Positions 1-7,370 of a DNA stretch of 64,000 bases are shown one piece after another. The notes under the pieces are model-generated. The model had not been told where the DNA came from and did not search any database. It worked only from the letters and a program-made list of their open reading frames with translations. The position numbers and the translations under genes are program-made. Location: positions 62,001 through 126,000 of the forward strand of contig NZ_VBSP01000002.1 of assembly GCF_005864045.1 (NCBI RefSeq), written 5' to 3'. This stretch comes from Ruoffia tabacinasalis. Its GTDB lineage: Bacteria > Bacillota > Bacilli > Lactobacillales > Aerococcaceae. Within the stretch, counting starts at the first letter, position 1; every line of letters begins with the position of its first letter.

Positions 1-239
1 AGAGCAATCCCCTCGAACACATCACCGCCTGGTGAATTTAGTTTGATAATAATATCTTGTTCGCTATCACCGATTAGACTTTTAAATTGCTTTTCATTAA
101 TAAAATCATTTGGATCATCGTCATACCAATAAGGCTCACCAACAGTCCCTGACAACGTGATGATTAATTTGTCGCCTACGACTTCGTTCGTGATGTTTGG
201 TTTGATGACCTTTGCCAATGTTTTTAATTTGTCATTCAC
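1..239 (-). CDS. Phage prohead (head maturation) protease, ClpP-like, partial
   Basis: This is the first ~79 codons of a leftward gene that runs off the window. The translation contains LNSPGGDVFEG, the serine-protease strand typical of ClpP-type (S14) prohead proteases, which cut the scaffold and capsid precursor in the shell. I chose the GTG at 239 because a GGAGG lies 8 nt upstream; the ATG just before it runs straight into TGA. Its place after terminase and portal fits the usual head-gene order of HK97-like phages. The catalytic Ser and His lie outside the window. Confidence 0.85.
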   Translation of the reverse strand, partial: MNDKLKTLAKVIKPNITNEVVGDKLIITLSGTVGEPYWYDDDPNDFINEKQFKSLIGDSEQDIIIKLNSPGGDVFEGIA

Positions 240-278
240 ATATTCAGCCTCCTTTTTTCAATAAAAATAGCCGTATCG

Positions 279-551
279 CTACGACTTTACAACTTCTAAA
301 TTCTCAACATCATTGTGTTTTAGATACTCTTCTAATTCTCCGATTGACACAAATATATCATCAGCCATGTATCCAATAACATCTCGATTATTAACTTTAA
401 TTATTTTCGGTTCAATAATGCACCGAAAATAGTGTGATCTATTTTCTTTAACAACCTCTATAGCAGACTGGAAGTCACCAGTCACTTCTAAAACCTCTCG
501 TGTATAAGTATCACGAATTAGATAAACAGTTGTTTTATTTTTTGCCATCAT
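279..551 (-). CDS. Small phage protein of unknown function
   Basis: This 90-residue protein lies between portal and prohead protease. Its start overlaps the end of the portal gene by 17 bp, and a GGGAG lies just upstream, so it is probably translated with the portal gene. It is rich in beta-prone stretches (TTVYLIRDTYTREVLEV) and ends in an acidic helix. I do not recognise a family. Small proteins at this place in HK97-type head modules are poorly characterised. Confidence 0.6.
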   Translation of the reverse strand: MMAKNKTTVYLIRDTYTREVLEVTGDFQSAIEVVKENRSHYFRCIIEPKIIKVNNRDVIGYMADDIFVSIGELEEYLKHNDVENLEVVKS

Positions 552-1695
552 TCACACTCCCATCTTCATTTAAGGGTGCCATGTTTTTAGTCAGATATCT
601 TTGAGTGGATATCTTAGTATTCAGTTTTGGTTTACCTTGTAGCTCATAAATATCATCATTCGACCAATGACTACTTTCAATCATTGTTCTCACGTCTTTA
701 GCCATTTCAAACTCACTATTATAAATTACCCAAATAGTGTTTACTGTAACTTTCTTACCTTGGTAATAATCAACGTCCGTGAAATATTTAGCATTAAACT
801 CATCTGCGATAAGTTTCATCAACGGTCTAATACACCAACGCACAAAGTTGTTATTATGCTCACTCACATCAGCTAATTCCCCACTAAAAATAAGCGGTGG
901 CACTTGTAATATATCTGCGACTTGTTTCACGTACAAGTTTTCAATTTTACCTAACTCGTCCACTGACCGACCAACATGGTTACTTGACCGCTCTTCAGGC
1001 GTGTAATCATTTTGGTAAGGCAGTACAGGCACCGACTCATTTTCTATCTGGTCTTTGATGTCAAACAGATAATCTTTCAGAGTCTTCCGACTTCGTTCAG
1101 CAGTATCTGCATGTTCTTCTCCTTTAATAGGAGTTAACATTTTAAATTTTGCCCACACACGTATTTGACCTTCGCGCATTTGTACTTGTAGTAACCGTTC
1201 GAATAATTTTCCGTACGATTTATCCAAGTCGTCTAGGTATCGTTTCAATTTATTGTTGTGATATTTAATGTGATACACTTCGTGAGCCGAATATGTTTTA
1301 TGCCAAACTAAATCATCAATGACAATATTTTCGTACAGATTCTCACGTGTGACTTTTTTATCAACAGTCCAGCTATCAGCGACAATGAACATCTCATCAT
1401 GTTTGATAATTAAGACTTCGCCTTCTAGTAATAATCGTTTTACAATTTTTGTTCGGAACTCATTCGCATTCTCGTTTTGGTTCGGTTGCACATTTAACTT
1501 TCGGTTTAATCTTTCGTCCGACGTGTTAAATTCTACCAACGACGATGCGTTAATGATTTTCCCCATAACTGTATCCAAAGCGGTTTGCTTTAAGTGAGTC
1601 GTGTTATAATCATCCACCAGCTCGCTCCAGTCAGAAATGTAAGTGTCACGAGTAAAAATATTTTTTATATAATTTAGCAATCCAATATTGCTCAC
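535..1695 (-). CDS. Phage portal protein, HK97 type
   Basis: The 386-residue product fits the HK97-family portal, the dodecameric ring at one capsid vertex through which DNA is packaged. Family-like stretches are the N-terminal RKLNVQPNQNENANEF, the central VLPYQNDYTPEE and the LQVPPLIFSGELADVSEHNN segment followed by FVRWCIRPLMKLIADEFN. It sits directly downstream of the large terminase. The annotated start is a GTG that abuts its own Shine-Dalgarno (AGGAGGTG), so the true initiation codon is uncertain; an in-frame ATT lies at normal spacing. Confidence 0.88.
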   Translation of the reverse strand: MSNIGLLNYIKNIFTRDTYISDWSELVDDYNTTHLKQTALDTVMGKIINASSLVEFNTSDERLNRKLNVQPNQNENANEFRTKIVKRLLLEGEVLIIKHDEMFIVADSWTVDKKVTRENLYENIVIDDLVWHKTYSAHEVYHIKYHNNKLKRYLDDLDKSYGKLFERLLQVQMREGQIRVWAKFKMLTPIKGEEHADTAERSRKTLKDYLFDIKDQIENESVPVLPYQNDYTPEERSSNHVGRSVDELGKIENLYVKQVADILQVPPLIFSGELADVSEHNNNFVRWCIRPLMKLIADEFNAKYFTDVDYYQGKKVTVNTIWVIYNSEFEMAKDVRTMIESSHWSNDDIYELQGKPKLNTKISTQRYLTKNMAPLNEDGSVNDGKK

Positions 1696-1844
1696 CTCCT
1701 ATTGTATTTTTGCTTAACCCTGCATGGGAGATGTTGGATCACTGCTCCTTTCTTCTTTTTAGGCCGAAAATAAATAGCAACTCACCACACCTCCTCGTTC
1801 GGGTTATACAGTCAGTTTTATGACTTGCACTAGGTCAATTTAAC

Positions 1845-3491
1845 TTAATCAAAAAATCCATTCAGCATAAAGTCACTTGGTCCTTCGTCAAAATCTTCAA
1901 AACTTACGTACAGTGCATGGATAAAAGCCATGAACCCATCCGTCTTACGTTTGATATCTTCCCATTTATTGAATAAGAAGTTACCGTCTTTATCACGTTC
2001 GAGTTTCACGTTCCACGTATACCACCTCATCATGGTTGGATTTCCAAACACGATGTTATTTTGTGCAAATAACGATTCGAGTGTTGTTCCAATTTTTGCT
2101 TGCACGGACGGTGACCGCCGTATAACTTCCACTTCAAACCCTTCTTTTTCCAAAAAAGGTTTCAGGGTTGTATCACGGTAATTATCTATGACAATTTTTG
2201 TGAAATAGTAATGTTTCCTTTGTTCCAAAAACCAATCCAACACTTGTTGTTCCGTTATGGAATTACCGTCAATTTTTGTTAGTAAACCTTGCTCTTCCCA
2301 TTCGTCGATGGGCGCAGGTATGGCTTCCGTTTCTAAAAACTTCCGCAAAACCAAACTGTGCGACTTCCAAATATACTCATCACCCCGTTTAAATAACAGG
2401 CCCATCGCTGTGAAGTCTTTCACGCTTGAGAAGTCGACACTTCCTATCACTGGAATGTTATCCAAATCACCAAAATCACGGGTTGCTGCTTCAAGTTCCG
2501 ACTGCGTTGCAATCTGGCTACTCAATTTCACTCCCAGTAAGTTCATGCGCTTGGTTAACCATTTTGCTTTGTTACCAATCCCTAACTCAAGTCTCTTCCA
2601 CTGTTTGTTAACCATATTAAATAAGGTTTTTGCATAGTCACTCATAGGTGGGTGAAACATCGGATTCGCTTTTTGCCACATCTCACTATCTTCTACTTCA
2701 CTTGGATGGTCTAATGTGCACACCCAAGGGAACATAGGATCGTTTAAATTGTCAGAGTCCAGTATGTTGTTTGCACGTTTTACCAACTCGTCATATTTAC
2801 CTTCACGTTTAAATCCATTCGTACTAATATAAAACGTTCGTGAATATTTTGTCTTCCCAAGACCTGATGTTTGGTTTTCGTATTTATCATCATCACCAGA
2901 TTCTGATTCATGGACCTCGTCAAATATTAAGAACCCATCCGCAAACGAGTCTTTACCGTCACCCGAACCAGAACGGATTGTTAACACGCTATTTGTATCA
3001 ATGCCTTTGATTTCATTGCTCAATGGTTTGAAATAATCTTGGAGTTCAGGTCGTTTTCGTTTTATCGTATCTTTTATTTCCAAGAATGATTTCTCGGCCT
3101 GATCTAAATTATTTGCTGTTATCGCTCCGTTATATTCTTCGACACCATGGTAGTGACTTAAAAAATAATTACTTAACCCAGAGATAATTCCGTTCTTTCC
3201 AGCACCACGTGCCATCGTCCAAAAATATTCATCAAAGACTAAGTCATTCGTCGACTCATCCATTAAAAATACAAAGGCAATTAGGAATTTTTGCCACGGC
3301 TCTAACTTGAAATAAAACTTCTCAATAAAAGTGATGCAGTTTTCGATTTGTTCTTCATCAAAATAAAAATCGTCTCTAACTAAGACTACGCGCTTTAACC
3401 AATCAATAAGTTTAATTCGATCACGATTGAGTATGATCTTCTTCCGTTCATATAAATCAAAAAAATATTCAACATGTTTCTGCTTCAACAT
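1845..3491 (-). CDS. Phage terminase large subunit (TerL)
   Basis: This 548-residue packaging motor has an N-terminal ATPase and a C-terminal nuclease. ARGAGKN (about residues 94-100) is the Walker A-like loop, and FLIFDEVHE (about 187-195) is the Walker B with the catalytic acid. GSVDFSSVKD (about 350) and KIVIDNYRD look like nuclease-core acidic motifs. The length is normal for HK97/P27-linked TerL. The start sits one base after the TerS stop with only a distant GGAAG, which suggests translational coupling. It cuts and translocates DNA into the prohead with TerS and portal. Confidence 0.93.
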   Translation of the reverse strand: MLKQKHVEYFFDLYERKKIILNRDRIKLIDWLKRVVLVRDDFYFDEEQIENCITFIEKFYFKLEPWQKFLIAFVFLMDESTNDLVFDEYFWTMARGAGKNGIISGLSNYFLSHYHGVEEYNGAITANNLDQAEKSFLEIKDTIKRKRPELQDYFKPLSNEIKGIDTNSVLTIRSGSGDGKDSFADGFLIFDEVHESESGDDDKYENQTSGLGKTKYSRTFYISTNGFKREGKYDELVKRANNILDSDNLNDPMFPWVCTLDHPSEVEDSEMWQKANPMFHPPMSDYAKTLFNMVNKQWKRLELGIGNKAKWLTKRMNLLGVKLSSQIATQSELEAATRDFGDLDNIPVIGSVDFSSVKDFTAMGLLFKRGDEYIWKSHSLVLRKFLETEAIPAPIDEWEEQGLLTKIDGNSITEQQVLDWFLEQRKHYYFTKIVIDNYRDTTLKPFLEKEGFEVEVIRRSPSVQAKIGTTLESLFAQNNIVFGNPTMMRWYTWNVKLERDKDGNFLFNKWEDIKRKTDGFMAFIHALYVSFEDFDEGPSDFMLNGFFD

Positions 3492-3492
3492 T

Positions 3493-3807
3493 TTAAATTA
3501 ATGGCTTCCGTTCAGTAGTTTCCTCAGGGGTTTCAGATATCACTAATTTTTCTAGCGAGGTCTCAATCGTGCGCAACTCTTTATCGATATCTCTTATTTC
3601 CTTTAACAATTTATTAGGATTGGTATATTGTTGATGCTTATTTTTTACCGTATCGATAACACCCATCTTATTAATCTCCGTTTGCAATCGTCGTTGATTT
3701 TTCAAATGGACTAAATAGCGATGTAACAATGTTCGTGCATAAATATCATCTTCACCAATTAGATCCAACCAATAATTTTCAATTTGTTTATAAGTCACTG
3801 CTCTCAC
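3493..3807 (-). CDS. Phage terminase small subunit (P27-like)
   Basis: This 104-residue helical protein is immediately upstream of TerL. Size, position next to the HNH gene and cos-like region, and a C-terminal coiled stretch (KLLKEIRDIDKELRTIETSLEKL) match P27-family small subunits, which bind the packaging site. It starts with GTG, preceded by a GGGGG 7 nt away. The assignment rests more on context than on a clear motif. Confidence 0.72.
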   Translation of the reverse strand: MRAVTYKQIENYWLDLIGEDDIYARTLLHRYLVHLKNQRRLQTEINKMGVIDTVKNKHQQYTNPNKLLKEIRDIDKELRTIETSLEKLVISETPEETTERKPLI

Positions 3808-3980
3808 TAAAACACCCCCTTAATCAATTATTTTTACTTAAAATTTCATACGCAAGGTTCCCGCCCGCTGACGACGGTTTACAAAAACCCAAAATGTTTC
3901 ACAGGGGGTCACGAATGCAAACCTCTGAAAACGCATAGGTACGCCATTCCTCTGTGAAACATCACGTGTAACGTTAACTT
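3808..3980. other. Probable cos/packaging region
   Basis: This gap between the HNH nuclease and TerS genes is where HNH-type cos phages carry cos. It holds a GC-rich patch (about 3861-3877) in AT-rich surroundings and a perfect 11-bp inverted repeat, ATGTTTCACAG at 3894-3904 and CTGTGAAACAT at 3952-3962. A partial third copy (CCTCTGAAAAC) lies at about 3922. These look like terminase-binding elements. I cannot place the nick sites. Confidence 0.55.
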
Positions 3981-4328
3981 CTACCACCAATCAACGAAGC
4001 CATCGTCCTTCGTATCGAAGTGAATGCTGTTGTGACATGAGTGACACACAGTAAGTAGGTTGTCCTCATCCAGTCCTAGGTCAGGATAGTACTCCAATGG
4101 TTTGATGTGATGAACGATAAGCTTTGTCAATGTTACTCGACCAGAGTCTTTGCAAACTTGACACTCGTGATTGTCACGCTGTAAAATTATTGGTTTGATT
4201 TTTCTCCACGGGCTAGACCAATAGAACTGATCACGCTCTTCCGATGTGAGTTGACTCTGCAGGTCAACCCGTGCGAGTATCTTCAGTGCATCTAACATTG
4301 ACTGATTATCTAAGTTAGTATCTGACAC
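3981..4328 (-). CDS. HNH endonuclease of the packaging module
   Basis: This 115-residue protein has a complete HNH fold: CQVCKDSGR, then LIVHHIKPL with the two catalytic-site histidines, then NLLTVCHSCHNSIH, giving two CxxC zinc pairs. Small HNH proteins beside terminase genes stimulate cos cleavage in HK97-like phages. The N-terminal ~45 residues are helical and resemble those of terminase-linked HNH proteins. It is the first gene of the late operon here, downstream of a terminator and a set of palindromes. Confidence 0.92.
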   Translation of the reverse strand: MSDTNLDNQSMLDALKILARVDLQSQLTSEERDQFYWSSPWRKIKPIILQRDNHECQVCKDSGRVTLTKLIVHHIKPLEYYPDLGLDEDNLLTVCHSCHNSIHFDTKDDGFVDWW

Positions 4329-4350
4329 TGCTCATCACTCCTTAACTCAA

Positions 4351-4385
4351 AATAAAAAGCCGGCACATAAAAATATGTGTCGACT
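4351..4385 (-). terminator. Rho-independent terminator
   Basis: In the leftward transcript, AGTCGACACATA pairs with TATGTGCCGGCT (with G-U pairs) around a 4-nt loop, followed by TTTTTATT. It probably ends early transcription after the regulator at 4487-4921, so that the HNH-terminase operon depends on a later promoter or on antitermination. Confidence 0.75.
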
Positions 4386-4402
4386 TATACTTTCTTACAC
4401 TA

Positions 4403-4464
4403 CCATCATAACTGATGATACGTACTGTGTCTGCCTCAGGATTGTATCATCAATGATGATACGT
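4403..4464. promoter_or_regulatory. Tandem palindromes, candidate late-gene operators
   Basis: Two palindromic sites sit between the late regulator and the HNH gene. Site 2 is GTATCATC-AAT-GATGATAC (4444-4462, perfect 8-bp arms). Site 1 (4404-4421) carries the imperfect pair ATCAT/ATGAT. GATGATACGT occurs twice in direct orientation (4414-4423 and 4455-4464). The spacing suits a dimeric activator such as the neighbouring regulator. The link is inferred. Confidence 0.5.
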
Positions 4465-4486
4465 TTTAGTAACAACGTTTGAAACA

Positions 4487-4921
4487 CTATGGTAAGTAAT
4501 CTAATAAAAACTTATCGTATGCTTGGATAGCTCTAGCCAAACTACTGTGACATCTTCGGATATGCATGTAACTATATCCTGTTCGCTCGGCTATCTCATA
4601 CAAACTTAAACCGTCAATGTATTTAAGCTTTAGTATCTTTGAGTCTAAGTCATCGAACTGATTTACAAACTTCACCAAATCAAAACGTAAATTTATTAGG
4701 TGGGCGAGTTCAGTTTCATCTCGCTTAATATATGTTCCGTTAATTAAATCAGCAGCAATCGAATCCTTAGTGAGTGGTTGGTTACTTAAATCTCCTGACT
4801 CCCACCTACTGAGTTCTTGTTTAGATCGTTTAATCTTATGTTCTAAGTATGCGATGCGCTTCTGTAAATCTTGATAGTCAGTCAACCATTCGTAAATGTT
4901 TAATAGTTTCTTGTTGCTCAA
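4487..4921 (-). CDS. Phage late transcription regulator, sigma-region-4-like
   Basis: This 144-residue protein has an N-terminal coiled coil (LQKRIAYLEHKIKRSKQEL) and a C-terminal sigma-70 region-4-like helix-turn-helix, ILKLKYIDGLSLYEIAERTGYSYMHIRRCHSSLARAI (described in two parts: a recognition helix GYSYMHIRR after the ERTG turn). This matches the ArpU/DUF1492 type of phage late regulators that sit just before the terminase block. It probably acts on the palindromes downstream. An exact family cannot be fixed by eye. Confidence 0.75.
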   Translation of the reverse strand: MSNKKLLNIYEWLTDYQDLQKRIAYLEHKIKRSKQELSRWESGDLSNQPLTKDSIAADLINGTYIKRDETELAHLINLRFDLVKFVNQFDDLDSKILKLKYIDGLSLYEIAERTGYSYMHIRRCHSSLARAIQAYDKFLLDYLP

Positions 4922-5445
4922 TCAACTTTACCTCCTTGTTGTTGGTAACACTATGGTGTGAGTGTGGTGTGAGTGTGTTGTCTCACTCTGTCACAGATGA
5001 TTTAATGTATCTGTGACACCTCTAACCCCTTGGTACATATAGGTTTGTAGCATGTCACTAACCGGTTTGTCACAGATAAACCCCTAAATATCTTATATAT
5101 ATTTATATAGTATTATAGTTTTTACCTCTCTAATAATGTAAAGAAAGTGAAATCATCTGTGACATCTGTGACACCCCTTAGAAAGGCTGTCATACCAACG
5201 TTAAAACGTGTCACAGATAGTGTCACAGATGCCCTTTTCATCTGTGACAAACGAGTTTTTTTCTCATTTAAGACCAAATTATACACGTACTACGTGTATA
5301 AATTCGAGAAAAGTTGTCATCACTTCGTGACAAACTAATTTTAAAACGTTGATGTAACAGCATTTGTTTTTGTCACGTGGCACGGATTATGACAGATTTT
5401 AGCGTTTTTTCTGTCATCAAACGTTCATTTGAATGTTGTGAGTTA
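4922..5445. other. Non-coding segment between primase and late-regulator genes
   Basis: No convincing gene lies here; the reading frames that cross it are repeat-derived. It holds GTGTGAGTGTG-type repeats at its left end (about 4955-4978), the TGTCACAGAT array, a strongly AT-rich stretch (about 5087-5120) and a perfect palindrome. Diverged half-copies (TTGTCA...TGACAA near 5313-5335, and ATGACAGAT near 5390) extend towards the primase stop codon. Confidence 0.7.
4981..5301. repeat. Iteron array, candidate replication origin
   Basis: Eight perfect copies of TGTCACAGAT occur, four per strand: forward at 4989, 5068, 5209 and 5221; reverse (ATCTGTGACA) at 5009, 5155, 5164 and 5240. The 5155 and 5164 copies share one base. 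An AT-rich stretch (about 5087-5120) divides the array, and a perfect 11+1+11 palindrome (TTATACACGTA, mirrored) spans 5279-5301. Repeats, an unwinding-prone AT stretch and the adjacent primase-helicase are what is expected of an initiator-bound phage origin. Confidence 0.72.
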
Positions 5446-7344
5446 CTATTCTTCCTCAACAAATACTCGACCACGTTTATTATTTTCTAACCTTTTTTGT
5501 TTCGTTTCTAGTCCAGTGAGTTTATTTATCTCTCGTGTAAATACAATATGACCGAGTGCGGTGAATCCATTCTCTTCACACCAACTTGAATACTCAGCGT
5601 ATACTTCTTTTGTCGGTCTACCGACCAGTGCATCCGTATCTTGGATGAACACTATGAGTGGGTTGTTTTCTTCGTCAAACTTCTGAAGTTCTTGTTTAAC
5701 GAATTCAACTTCTGTAAATGATTTGTTGTCAATCACTCTAAACATTCCATCAATTGCTAACTGCAGCATATACTCCAAAGCATCTGGTTGAGATAACTTA
5801 TCAATGATTGTCGGATCGTAGTCCTTATCTTTGCTACTGAACTTTGCACGTAACGGCACAATATTAATTCGTCGCCTAAATCCGTCAGAGGTATCGTTGA
5901 ACCTTGGAATGTCATTCGCACTAAAGATTAACTTGCTGTAGTTATATAAAGTAAAAGGGTCTTTGCCTTTGTACTCTGCAGGTACAGGTTCACCTGTTAC
6001 AAGTTTCTTAAGTACAGATGTATCTTTAATGTAAGCTTTAGATATGTCATCGCCAATGTTGGCCAGCTTACCGAACAACTCTGCTGTCTTGAACCGTTCG
6101 TTTACTTCTTTAATATCGAGTGAACTAATATTATCTTTACCTAACATATTTCTCAACATAGTTAGTAACGTTGATTTACCATTTGAGCCTTTACCTTTTA
6201 ATATAAAGAACGCACCAATTTCATTACGTCGCAGTAATGTGAAGCCAAACATTTCTTCAATCAGTAAGCGCGTATCTCTGTCATGGACACTGATGTTATT
6301 TAATATCTTATCCACCGACTCACTATAAGCGGACTCATCATACCTGACTGGTATTTTATTTGTGACGATGATGTTTGGTGAGTGCGGTAATAACTTCTCA
6401 GTATCCGCATCATAAATTCCATTCTCGCATACAATGTATCGCGTACTACTAAACTGTTTGTTGGGTGCGCGTAAGTTTATGTAAGCCAGCACTTCACGTC
6501 GTTGATTTTGTTTGAGTGTTGGTATCTCATTAATCATGAACCGCTCTATCTGATCTTCACCTGCTTTGTATACTCCGTCTTCATAGATGTGTAAGTTATC
6601 ATCTATCTTAATGATGTGATACTCCTTGATTAGATACTCAGCAAACTTGTCATGTAAAAATGTATTACCTTTAAAAAATGATTGTTTCTTAAATGCATCA
6701 TCTCTTAGTATTACAGTAATCTCATCATTGTCTAGTGGCTCATCCAATATGTACTGATTAATGATGCGAATGGTTTCTCTTATTTCCTCCGTACTCATTC
6801 CAACGGATTGTAATTTTAAAATGTAATTAAACAATTCTTGGTTACGTTTAACGATGTCATCCACTGGATTGTTCGTACGCTCTTTGTCTATCTTAACCAT
6901 TGGATATAACCAACGTGGTAATGGTTCGTGTTCGTCTGATTCAATTATCCAAGGCCGGAACTCTCCGTCTAACTTTAACGGATCAGCTGTGTTCTTATCA
7001 CCTAACTTCAGTGTGACCTGCACACCTATGGGACTCCACCAATCTATTTTGTTTGTTGGTAGGTCATATCCTTTAAAGTAAACGTGTATACCATTCTCGG
7101 TTTCAATGACCGAACATTTTAAATTTAAATCTTCAATGATATCTAGCATCAAATCAGACTCTTCAATACTATCGATATCAATCATGACATAATCTTCATT
7201 TAACACACCGACAAAGCTGTCGTATCGTCTGGCAGTGTCATACTTCACTAAATTCTCTGGAGTGTCTTTAAACGATTCTACTGCTCGTTTACCTTTTGAT
7301 TTTAAGTATCCTTTGTAGATATCAAACTTGCTTATTCTAATCAC
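5446..7344 (-). CDS. Phage primase-helicase (PrimPol + D5/SF3 helicase)
   Basis: This 632-residue replication protein has two parts. Residues ~45-130 look like an archaeo-eukaryotic-type primase: VMIDID (acidic pair about 56/58), NGIHVYF (His about 87) and a later charged strand. Residues ~300-560 carry the D5-type SF3 helicase: Walker A GKGSNGKST (384-392), then LANIGDDIS (Walker B region) and LIFSANDIPRF (sensor). It should prime and unwind phage DNA, probably at the repeats just downstream. The gene follows the polymerase after ~26 bp in the same operon. Length is typical for P4/D5-like fusions. Confidence 0.9.
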   Translation of the reverse strand: MIRISKFDIYKGYLKSKGKRAVESFKDTPENLVKYDTARRYDSFVGVLNEDYVMIDIDSIEESDLMLDIIEDLNLKCSVIETENGIHVYFKGYDLPTNKIDWWSPIGVQVTLKLGDKNTADPLKLDGEFRPWIIESDEHEPLPRWLYPMVKIDKERTNNPVDDIVKRNQELFNYILKLQSVGMSTEEIRETIRIINQYILDEPLDNDEITVILRDDAFKKQSFFKGNTFLHDKFAEYLIKEYHIIKIDDNLHIYEDGVYKAGEDQIERFMINEIPTLKQNQRREVLAYINLRAPNKQFSSTRYIVCENGIYDADTEKLLPHSPNIIVTNKIPVRYDESAYSESVDKILNNISVHDRDTRLLIEEMFGFTLLRRNEIGAFFILKGKGSNGKSTLLTMLRNMLGKDNISSLDIKEVNERFKTAELFGKLANIGDDISKAYIKDTSVLKKLVTGEPVPAEYKGKDPFTLYNYSKLIFSANDIPRFNDTSDGFRRRINIVPLRAKFSSKDKDYDPTIIDKLSQPDALEYMLQLAIDGMFRVIDNKSFTEVEFVKQELQKFDEENNPLIVFIQDTDALVGRPTKEVYAEYSSWCEENGFTALGHIVFTREINKLTGLETKQKRLENNKRGRVFVEEE

Positions 7345-7370
7345 CTGCTTTCTGTTATTAAATATATAGA

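Noticed and set aside
4981-5250. Repeat array as a CRISPR
   Set aside because: Copies are only 10 bp, in both orientations, and spacing varies from overlapping to about 80 bp; no cas genes nearby.
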